Origin: RH-AL1 sp964243435
GTDB taxonomy: Bacteria > Pseudomonadota > Alphaproteobacteria > Rhizobiales > Beijerinckiaceae
NCBI GenBank assembly: GCA_964243435.1
Contig: CAXTFM010000085.1
Coordinates: forward strand, 1 to 14,046
Direction of reading: 5' to 3'
DNA: 14,046 bases
In this document: in pieces, positions 6,038 to 14,046 of the stretch
Layout: every line of letters starts with the position of its first letter
How positions within the stretch are numbered: the first letter of the stretch is position 1
The notes under the pieces: model-generated
The model's input: the letters and a program-made list of their open reading frames with translations, nothing else
Told to the model about the DNA's origin: nothing
Database searches by the model: none
Made by a program: the position numbers and the translations under genes

Positions 6038-7087
6038 TTGACTGAATGCGATCGGGTCACGACGCAACGGGCTACCGGCTCGTGGGCCAAGCTGCTCGCG
6101 GCAGCGCTCGTCGCGGCGTCCACGGGCGGGGTCGGTCCTGCCGGCGCCGCCGGCACGCTGCTCAACGTCAGCTATGATCCGACCCGGGAACTCTACAAGG
6201 ATATCAACCAAGCCTTCGCCGAGGACTGGAAGGCCAAGACGGGCGAAGCGATCACCGTGCGAGCCTCGCACGGCGGCTCGGGCGCCCAGGCACGTTCGGT
6301 GATCGACGGCGTTGCCGCCGACGTGGTGACCCTGGGCATTCCCTCCGACATCGACGCGATCGCGCGGCTGACAAAGAAAATTCCCGAGGACTGGGCGAAG
6401 CGCCTGCCCAACGACAGCATGCCCTACACGTCGACCGTGGTGTTCGTGGTGCGCAAGGGTAATCCGAAGGGCATCAAGGACTGGAACGACGTGGTGAAGC
6501 CTGACGTGAAGGTCATCACGCCCAACCCGAAAACCTCGTCCGGCGGTCGCTGGAACTACCTCGCCGCCTATGGCTACGCCTACAACCAGGACAAGAGCAA
6601 GGAGAAGGCCGAGGCATTCGTGGCGTCGGTGTACAAGAACGTTCCCGTGCTCGACACCGGCGCCCGTGGCTCGACCGTGACTTTCGCGCAGCGCGGCCTC
6701 GGCGACGTGCTGCCGACCTGGGAGAACGAGGCATTCCTCGTCATGGACGAGTTCGGCCGCGACAAGTTCGAGGTCGTCGTCCCGCAGCACTCCATCTTCG
6801 CGGAGCCGCCGGTCGCGCTCGTCGACGGCAACGCCGACCGCAACGGCAACCGCAAGGTCGCCGAGGCCTACCTGCAGTTCCTTTACAGCGACAGGGCGCA
6901 GGCGATCATCGCCAAGCACCATTACCGCCCGCTCAAGCCGGAGGCCGCCGACAAGAAGGACCTCGCCCTGCTGCCGCCGATCGAGCGCTTCAAGATCGAG
7001 CCGCTGCTCGGCTCCTGGCCGCAGATCCAGACATCGCAGTTCGACAACGGCGGCGTCTTCGACAAGATCAGCAAGGCGGGACACTAG
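6038..7087 (+). CDS. sbp: Sulfate/thiosulfate ABC transporter periplasmic binding protein
   Basis: This is the periplasmic receptor that captures sulfate (or thiosulfate) and delivers it to the CysTWA transporter. A signal peptide is visible: after a short basic N-terminus (VTTQRATGSWAK) comes LLAAALVAAS and a small-residue stretch ending GPAGAAG, near residue 38. The mature protein opens LLNVSYDPTRELYKDIN, a family hallmark. It continues with SHGGSGAQARSVIDG, PKTSSGGRWNYLAAYGYA and TGARGSTVTF, the conserved ligand-binding segments. Length, 349 aa, is typical. No ATG is available; I prefer TTG at 6038 because GGGG (6028-6031) lies 6 nt upstream, though TTG at 6032 is in the same frame. The gene heads the operon, 3 nt before cysT. 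Sulfate-type Sbp and thiosulfate-type CysP cannot be told apart here. Confidence 0.93.
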   Translation: MTECDRVTTQRATGSWAKLLAAALVAASTGGVGPAGAAGTLLNVSYDPTRELYKDINQAFAEDWKAKTGEAITVRASHGGSGAQARSVIDGVAADVVTLGIPSDIDAIARLTKKIPEDWAKRLPNDSMPYTSTVVFVVRKGNPKGIKDWNDVVKPDVKVITPNPKTSSGGRWNYLAAYGYAYNQDKSKEKAEAFVASVYKNVPVLDTGARGSTVTFAQRGLGDVLPTWENEAFLVMDEFGRDKFEVVVPQHSIFAEPPVALVDGNADRNGNRKVAEAYLQFLYSDRAQAIIAKHHYRPLKPEAADKKDLALLPPIERFKIEPLLGSWPQIQTSQFDNGGVFDKISKAGH

Positions 7088-7090
7088 CGT

Positions 7091-7933
7091 TTGGCCCCGG
7101 CCCTTCGCTTCCGGCCGCCGAGCGTGATCCCCGGATTCGGGATCGCGTTCGGCTACACCGTGTTCATGCTCTGCGTGGTGGTTCTGGTGCCCCTCTGCGG
7201 GCTGTTGGCGCGCGCGTCGCAGATCGGGCTCGGCGGCATCGTCGACGTCGCGCGCGACCCGCGGGTGGCGAGCGCACTGCGCGTGAGCTTCGGCGTTTCG
7301 TTCGTCGCCGCACTCGTCGCCTCCGTGTTCGGGCTCATCGTGGCCTGGGTGCTGACGCGCTACAGCTTCCCCGGCCGGCGGGTGATGGACGCGGTGGTGG
7401 ACCTGCCCTTCGCCCTGCCGACGGCGGTGGCAGGCATCGCGCTCGCGTCGATCTACGCTCCCAACGCGCTCCTTGGCGGCGCACTGGCCTCGCTGGGGAT
7501 CACCGTCGCCTACACGCCGCTCGGCATCTTCGTCGCGCTGGTGTTCATCGGCGTACCCTTCGCGGTGCGGACGGTGCAGCCGCTCATCGCCGACATCGAC
7601 CGTGAGATCGAGGAAGCGTCGGCGACGCTCGGCGCCAGCCGGCTGCACACCCTGACGCGGGTCATCCTGCCGCCGCTGATCCCGGCATTGCTGACGGGCT
7701 TCGCACTCGCCTTCGCGCGCGGCGTGGGCGAGTTCGGCTCCGTGATCTTCATCGCCGGCAACCTCCCCTACGTGTCCGAGATCGCCCCGCTGCTGATCGT
7801 CATCAAGCTGTCCGAGTACGACTATGCCGGCGCGTGCGCGATCGCCGCGATCATGCTCGCGGCGAGTTTCGCCTGCCTGCTCGCCATCAACGTGATCCAG
7901 GCCTGGAGCCGGCGCAGGTTCGGCCATGTTTGA
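7091..7933 (+). CDS. cysT: Sulfate ABC transporter permease CysT (CysU)
   Basis: This is one of the two inner-membrane permeases of the sulfate importer. The 280-aa protein has about six hydrophobic helices, starting with FGYTVFMLCVVVLVPLCGLL near residue 18. The binding-protein-dependent EAA loop is clear: EEASATLGASRLHTLTRVILPPLIP (residues about 175-199), the docking site for CysA. Family signatures include DLPFALPTAVAGIAL and ARGVGEFGSVIFIAGN. The start is TTG at 7091, three nt after the sbp stop; an in-frame GTG at 7124 is possible but would trim the N-terminus. The last 8 nt overlap the start of cysW, so translation is probably coupled. Its order, binding protein-T-W-A, is the classical one. 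Confidence 0.95.
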   Translation: MAPALRFRPPSVIPGFGIAFGYTVFMLCVVVLVPLCGLLARASQIGLGGIVDVARDPRVASALRVSFGVSFVAALVASVFGLIVAWVLTRYSFPGRRVMDAVVDLPFALPTAVAGIALASIYAPNALLGGALASLGITVAYTPLGIFVALVFIGVPFAVRTVQPLIADIDREIEEASATLGASRLHTLTRVILPPLIPALLTGFALAFARGVGEFGSVIFIAGNLPYVSEIAPLLIVIKLSEYDYAGACAIAAIMLAASFACLLAINVIQAWSRRRFGHV

Positions 7934-8804
7934 GGCCGCGTCCACCCCGGTCCCGCCGCCCGCGGCCGCCGGCGTCGTCACCGAGCGGCCCGTCGCGCGC
8001 GTGCTGCTGATCGCGGTCGCGCTCGTTTTCCTTGCGCTGTTTCTCGTGCTGCCGCTGGTCGCGGTGTTTCAGCAAGCCTTCGCCAAGGGCGTCGGCCCCT
8101 ACCTCGCCTCCTTCGACGATGCCGATGCCAAGGCGGCGGTCTTGCTGACGCTGCTCGTCGCAGCCATCGCCGTTCCCTTCAACCTCGTCTTCGGCATCGC
8201 CGCCTCCTGGGCGGTCGCCAAATTCGAGTTCCGGGGCAAGGCGCTGCTGACCACGCTGATCGACCTGCCGTTCTCGGTCTCGCCCGTGGTGTCCGGCTTG
8301 ATCTACATCCTGCTGTTCGGGGCGCAGGGCTACATCGGACCCATGCTGCAGCAACTCGACATTCAGATCGTGTTCGCGGTGCCGGGGATCGTGCTGGCGA
8401 CGATCTTCGTCACCTTTCCCTTCATCGCGCGCCAGCTCGTGCCCTTGATGGAGGAACAGGGCATCGGCGACGAGGAGGCCGCGCTGACGCTCGGCGCGTC
8501 CGGCTTCCACGCCTTTCGCACGGTCACGCTGCCCAACATCCGCTGGGCGCTTCTCTACGGCGTGCTGCTCTGCAATGCCCGCGCGATGGGCGAGTTCGGC
8601 GCCGTGTCGGTCGTCAGCGGCCACATCCGCGGCCTCACGGACACGATCCCGCTTCATGTCGAGATCCTTTACAATGAATACAATTTCGTTGCCGCTTTCG
8701 CCGTCGCCTCACTCCTCGCCGGACTCGCCCTCGTCACCCTCCTCGTCAAATCGATCCTGGAATGGCGATATGCCGACGACCTTTCCGCTGGAGCCCGTCA
8801 CTGA
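7926..8804 (+). CDS. cysW: Sulfate ABC transporter permease CysW
   Basis: This is the second inner-membrane permease, which pairs with CysT to form the sulfate channel. The protein has 292 aa. A proline/alanine-rich cytoplasmic tail of about 22 residues precedes the first helix (VLLIAVALVFLALFLVLPLVAV). Family signatures include DLPFSVSPVVSGLIY and ARAMGEFGAVSVVSGHIRG, and the EAA loop is EEAALTLGASGFHAFRTVTLPNI at about residues 184-206. The C-terminal helix ends LVTLLVKSILEW. The ATG at 7926 lies within the end of cysT (8-nt overlap), and the gene's own end overlaps cysA by 35 nt. No lesion is seen. Confidence 0.95.
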   Translation: MFEAASTPVPPPAAAGVVTERPVARVLLIAVALVFLALFLVLPLVAVFQQAFAKGVGPYLASFDDADAKAAVLLTLLVAAIAVPFNLVFGIAASWAVAKFEFRGKALLTTLIDLPFSVSPVVSGLIYILLFGAQGYIGPMLQQLDIQIVFAVPGIVLATIFVTFPFIARQLVPLMEEQGIGDEEAALTLGASGFHAFRTVTLPNIRWALLYGVLLCNARAMGEFGAVSVVSGHIRGLTDTIPLHVEILYNEYNFVAAFAVASLLAGLALVTLLVKSILEWRYADDLSAGARH

Positions 8805-9858
8805 TCCGCGCCTGACGGCGGTTTCGGTCGTCGGCGTCGCCAAGAGCTTCAAAGGCGTTCCCGTCATCAACGACGTGAGCCTCGAAATCAGGGCCGGCGA
8901 GCTGCTGGCGCTGCTCGGACCGTCCGGCTCCGGCAAGACGACCCTGCTGCGCATCATCGCCGGGCTGGAAACGCCCGACGCGGGCCGCATCGTCTTTGGC
9001 GGCACTGACACGACGGGCGTCCCCGTTCAGAAGCGCAAGGTCGGCTTCGTGTTCCAGCACTACGCGCTGTTCAAGCACATGACGGTGGCCGACAACATCG
9101 CCTACGGGCTCAAGGCGCGGCGGCGTAGCGAGCGGCCGGCGCGCCACCTCATCGCCAAGCGCGTCGGCGACCTGCTCGACCTCGTCAAGCTCGTGAATTT
9201 CGCCGATCGCTACCCGTCGCAGCTTTCAGGCGGGCAGCGCCAGCGCGTCGCGCTCGCCCGCGCACTCGCCGTGGAGCCGCGCGTGCTCCTCCTCGACGAG
9301 CCCTTCGGCGCACTCGACGCCCAGGTGCGCAAGGACCTGCGGCGCTGGCTTCGCGACATCCACCAGCGCACCGGCCAGACCACGATCTTCGTCACCCACG
9401 ACCAGGACGAGGCGCTGGAGCTGTCCGACCGCGTCGCGGTGCTCCATGCCGGCCGCCTGGAGCAGGTCGGAACGCCCGCCGAGATGCAGGACCACCCGGC
9501 CTCCGTGGCCGTGCTGAACTTCCTCGGCGACGCACGCGAGGTTTCGGCGGAAGTCGCGCAGGCGCGGCTCTTGGTCGGCGGCCGTCCGGTGCCGGTCGAC
9601 GTGTCCGGTCGTCCCGACGGTCCCGTCCGGCTCTTCGTCCGACCCTGGCACTTCGACCTTGTGCCCTTGGACGAGGCCAATATGCGGGGCGTGGTCCGCA
9701 ACGCCTACCGCGCCGGGGGACGCAGCCACCTGTCGGTCGAGCAGGACGGCGCCGCGATCGCCGTGATGCTCCAGCAGGCCACCCATCCCGGCGTCGATCA
9801 GCCCATCGGCCTACGCATCACCGGCGGCTTCGTGTTTCCCGAGCAGGGTCGGCGCTGA
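8770..9858 (+). CDS. cysA: Sulfate/thiosulfate ABC transporter ATPase CysA
   Basis: This is the ATPase that drives sulfate import through CysT and CysW. All ABC motifs are intact: Walker A GPSGSGKTT at residues 50-58, Q-loop FVFQHYALF near 93-101, signature LSGGQ at 152-156, Walker B LLLDEPFGALD with D176-E177, and H-loop VTHD near 207. After about residue 240 comes a regulatory C-terminal domain with LFVRPWHFDLV, typical of CysA-type ATPases. I chose ATG at 8770, giving 362 aa with a natural start just before the first strand. The frame is open further upstream, but that part lies inside cysW in another frame and is not protein-like. The 35-nt overlap with cysW suggests coupled translation. 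No clear terminator follows before the next promoter at 9922. Confidence 0.95.
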   Translation: MPTTFPLEPVTDPRLTAVSVVGVAKSFKGVPVINDVSLEIRAGELLALLGPSGSGKTTLLRIIAGLETPDAGRIVFGGTDTTGVPVQKRKVGFVFQHYALFKHMTVADNIAYGLKARRRSERPARHLIAKRVGDLLDLVKLVNFADRYPSQLSGGQRQRVALARALAVEPRVLLLDEPFGALDAQVRKDLRRWLRDIHQRTGQTTIFVTHDQDEALELSDRVAVLHAGRLEQVGTPAEMQDHPASVAVLNFLGDAREVSAEVAQARLLVGGRPVPVDVSGRPDGPVRLFVRPWHFDLVPLDEANMRGVVRNAYRAGGRSHLSVEQDGAAIAVMLQQATHPGVDQPIGLRITGGFVFPEQGRR

Positions 9859-9921
9859 TCTCGTCCATCACCGACAGGTGGTATGGCGGGTGTGGATGCT
9901 CATCGACGCTGCCTCAGCCTG

Positions 9922-9949
9922 TTGACTGACATAAAGATATCTTTATATC
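9922..9949 (+). promoter_or_regulatory. Promoter of the regulator-metF-metH operon
   Basis: TTGACT (9922-9927) matches five of six bases of the sigma70 -35 box. TATATC (9944-9949) lies 16 nt downstream and serves as the -10. A start 6-8 nt further on would fall at about 9955-9957, essentially on the ATG at 9957. The spacer is filled by a palindrome, listed separately. Confidence 0.65.
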
Positions 9950-9950
9950 T
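9928..9950. promoter_or_regulatory. Palindromic operator, probably for the ArsR-methyltransferase regulator
   Basis: ATAAAGATATCTTTAT (9931-9946) is a perfect 16-bp palindrome; two further pairs, 9929-9948 and 9928-9949, match across one mismatch. An overlapping imperfect copy, AGATAT-CTTT-ATATCT, spans 9935-9950. It is strikingly AT-rich in a GC-rich genome and fills the spacer between -35 and -10, so a bound dimer would block RNA polymerase. Autoregulation is inferred from position. Confidence 0.75.
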
Positions 9951-9956
9951 GTTGGG

Positions 9957-10961
9957 ATGGAACGTCGAGACGTCGCGCCCATCGAGGACGTGCTTGCAGC
10001 TTTGTCGGCGGCCGGCGAGGTGACGCGCCTGCGCCTGCTGGCCCTTTTGAACGATGCGGAGCTCACCGTTAGCGAACTCGTCGCCATCACCGGCCAGTCA
10101 CAACCACGGATTTCGCGGCACCTGAAGCTTCTCGTCGACGCCGGCCTCGTTGAGCGTCATCGCGAAGGTGCCTGGATCTTCCTTTTCGCCGCGCAGTCCG
10201 GCAGCATGGCCTCGCTGGCACGCGACGTCGTCAGCGCCGTCGCGCCCACCGATCCCGTCCTGCTCGCCGACCGCTCCCGTCTCGACGAGGTGCGGCGCGC
10301 ACGGGCAGAACAGGCGTCGCGCTATTTCGCCACCCATGCCGGCACCTGGGACGAGATCCGGGCGATGCACGTCGCGGAGGAGAAGGTCGAAGCGGCCATC
10401 GCCGACGCGCTCGGCCCCGGTCCGATCGGGTCGCTGCTCGACATCGGCACGGGCACCGGTCGCATGCTGGAGCTCCTCGCTCCCTCGGCATTCCGCGCGC
10501 TCGGCATCGACCAGTCGCCGCAGATGCTCGGCATGGCGCGCTCGCGCATCGAGCGCGCAGGATTGCGCAACACGCAGCTACGCCAGGGCGACATCTTCGC
10601 CCTGCCGGCCGAACGCGACGGCTACGACGTGGTGGTCGCCCATCAGGTGCTGCACTTCCTCGTCGACCCGCCGCGTGCGATCCGCGAGGCCGCGCGCACG
10701 CTGCGCCCCGGCGGGCGCCTGCTGGTGGTCGACTTCGCCCCGCACGGGGATGAGAACCTGCGCAGCGCGCACGCCCATCGCCGCCTCGGTTTCGCCCGCG
10801 ACGAGGTCGCCGGTTTCATGGCCGATGCCGGCCTCGATACATGTCTCACCCGCGACCTCGCACCCGACGGGGCTGGGTCGCTCACCGTGTCATTGTGGAT
10901 GGGACGGGACCGCCGCGTGCGGTCAGACCGCCTCCCGCTGTCGCTGAAGGAAATCGCCTGA
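9957..10961 (+). CDS. ArsR-family regulator fused to a SAM-dependent methyltransferase domain (SahR-like)
   Basis: This 334-aa fusion protein probably represses its own operon and senses SAM or S-adenosylhomocysteine. Residues about 8-80 form an ArsR winged helix with recognition helix SQPRISRHLKLLVDAGLV (48-65) and a wing ending EGAWIFLF. There are no metal-binding Cys clusters, so it is not a metal sensor. From about residue 120 a class I methyltransferase fold follows: motif I LLDIGTGTG (160-168), GIDQSPQML (motif II region), QGDIFALP, and VVAHQVLHFLVDP. Its tail carries VVDFAPHGDENLRSAHAHRRLGF, a feature of this fusion family. Proteins of this type next to metF/metH have been described as SAH-responsive regulators (SahR), as I recall. 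Whether the domain methylates anything or only binds ligand is unknown. The ATG at 9957 leaves no room for a ribosome binding site. The stop overlaps the metF ATG. Confidence 0.88.
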   Translation: MERRDVAPIEDVLAALSAAGEVTRLRLLALLNDAELTVSELVAITGQSQPRISRHLKLLVDAGLVERHREGAWIFLFAAQSGSMASLARDVVSAVAPTDPVLLADRSRLDEVRRARAEQASRYFATHAGTWDEIRAMHVAEEKVEAAIADALGPGPIGSLLDIGTGTGRMLELLAPSAFRALGIDQSPQMLGMARSRIERAGLRNTQLRQGDIFALPAERDGYDVVVAHQVLHFLVDPPRAIREAARTLRPGGRLLVVDFAPHGDENLRSAHAHRRLGFARDEVAGFMADAGLDTCLTRDLAPDGAGSLTVSLWMGRDRRVRSDRLPLSLKEIA

Positions 10962-11871
10962 TGCAGCCCGTCGCGACGCAGCGGCTCAGCCGCGGTCATC
11001 GCCCGCACTTCGACGTGTCGTTCGAGTTCTTTCCCCCGAACACGCCGGAAATGGAGGCGACGCTGTGGGCCTCGGTGAGCCGCCTCGCGCCGCTGAACCC
11101 GGAATTCGTGTCGGTCACCTACGGCGCCGGGGGGAACACGCGCGAGCGCACCCATGCGACGCTGGCGCGCATCATCGCGGAAACGCACATCCCGCCGGCG
11201 GCGCACCTGACCTGCGTCGCCGCGAGCCGCGACGATGTCGACGCCGTCGCCAAGGAGTACTGGGCCGCCGGCGTTCGCCACATCGTCGCGTTGCGCGGCG
11301 ACCCGACCGGCGGCCCCGGCACCGACTACGAGGCCCACGCCGACGGCTATCGCAACTCGACGGAGCTCGTCGCCGGGCTGCGCAGGCTCCGCGATTTCGA
11401 GGTGTCCGTCTCGGCCTACCCCGAAGGCCATCCCGAGAGCGGCTCGCTCGACCACGACATCGAGTACCTCAAGGCCAAGGTGGACGCCGGCGCCACCCGT
11501 GCCATTACCCAGTTCTTCTTCGACAACGACCTTTACATGCGCTATCTCGACAGGGTGCGGGCCAAGGGCGTGACCATTCCCATCCTGCCGGGCATCGTGC
11601 CGGTGCAGAACTTCAAGCAGGTCGCCCGCTTCGCCCAGCGCACGGGAGCGTCGGTGCCGGCCTGGCTCGCCGACCGCTTCGACGGCCTCGACGACGATCC
11701 CGCGACGCGTCGCCTCATCGCTGCCACCGTTGCGGCCGAGCAGGTGCTCGACCTCGTCGACCGCGGCATCGACAATTTCCATTTCTACACCATGAACCGC
11801 GCCGACCTCGTTTACGCCATCTGCCACCTGCTCGGCATGCGGCCGGCGAGCCGCATGGAGAAGGCAGCCTG

Positions 11872-11872
<1 letters not shown>
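10961..11872 (+). CDS. metF: Methylenetetrahydrofolate reductase MetF
   Basis: This flavoenzyme reduces 5,10-methylene-THF to 5-methyl-THF, the methyl donor used by MetH encoded next. The 303-aa length fits the bacterial single-domain enzyme without the eukaryotic regulatory domain. Landmarks: SFEFFPP with catalytic-type E22 (equivalent to Glu28 of E. coli), VSVTYGAGG, the flavin-contacting ALRGDP with D114, AYPEGHPES, ITQFFFDND and PGIVPV, and the C-terminal NFHFYTMNRADLV. ATG at 10961 overlaps the regulator's stop by one base (TGATG) and GAAGGA lies 9 nt upstream (10946-10951). Its own stop overlaps the metH ATG in the same way. Co-transcription with the regulator is very likely. Confidence 0.97.

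Positions 11873-14046
<2,174 letters not shown>

Noticed and set aside
5972..7981. A 669-codon open frame antisense to the sulfate binding protein and cysT.
   Set aside because: It mirrors two well-supported genes, is dominated by Arg, Asp, Glu, Gly, His and Val as expected from GC-rich antisense codons, and contains no recognisable domain.
9859..9921. A terminator after cysA.
   Set aside because: No stable inverted repeat followed by a T-tract was found in this stretch.

Overview
The window is high-GC DNA with alphaproteobacterial traits, most likely from the order Hyphomicrobiales or a relative. The grounds are a LOV histidine kinase of the HisKA_2 type, an ArsR-methyltransferase fusion upstream of metF and metH, heavy GC3 bias with long antisense shadow frames, and tight start/stop overlaps. 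No rRNA, tRNA, CRISPR array, insertion sequence or phage gene was seen.

Layout. (1) 1-1532, minus strand: a blue-light two-component pair, a LOV-HisKA_2 histidine kinase followed by a single-domain response regulator that runs off the left edge. (2) 1533-2265: no convincing gene, and composition visibly less GC-rich than the rest. (3) 2266-5658: a decaying segment. On the minus strand are a shrunken DUF35-type acyl-CoA-associated zinc-ribbon/OB protein and a doubtful thiolase tail. On the plus strand are fused fragments of a DppB-like and a DppC-like peptide permease, an intact M20 metallopeptidase, and a broken DppD/OppD-like ATPase. The lesions are readable: two apparent single-base deletions, an in-frame stop, a Walker A Lys-to-Arg change and a 16-bp tandem duplication. 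(4) 5659-6037: no recognised gene, but two inverted repeats lie ahead of the next operon. (5) 6038-9858, plus strand: a complete sulfate ABC importer (binding protein, CysT, CysW, CysA) with very tight spacing. (6) 9922-14046, plus strand: a promoter with an embedded palindrome, then an ArsR-family regulator fused to a SAM-dependent methyltransferase domain, metF and the first 725 codons of metH. Each of the last two genes starts inside its predecessor's stop codon.

How the genes fit. Regions 5 and 6 form a sulfur and methionine block: sulfate uptake supplies sulfur for homocysteine, MetF supplies 5-methyl-THF, MetH makes methionine, and the regulator probably reads SAM or S-adenosylhomocysteine. 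The most interesting point is the 9922-9959 control region, where the palindrome fills the -35/-10 spacer and the predicted transcription start falls almost on the ATG, suggesting a leaderless, autoregulated mRNA. Regions 2-4 look like the remains of a peptide-uptake locus in which only the peptidase has stayed intact. I did not find a clearly new multi-gene system.
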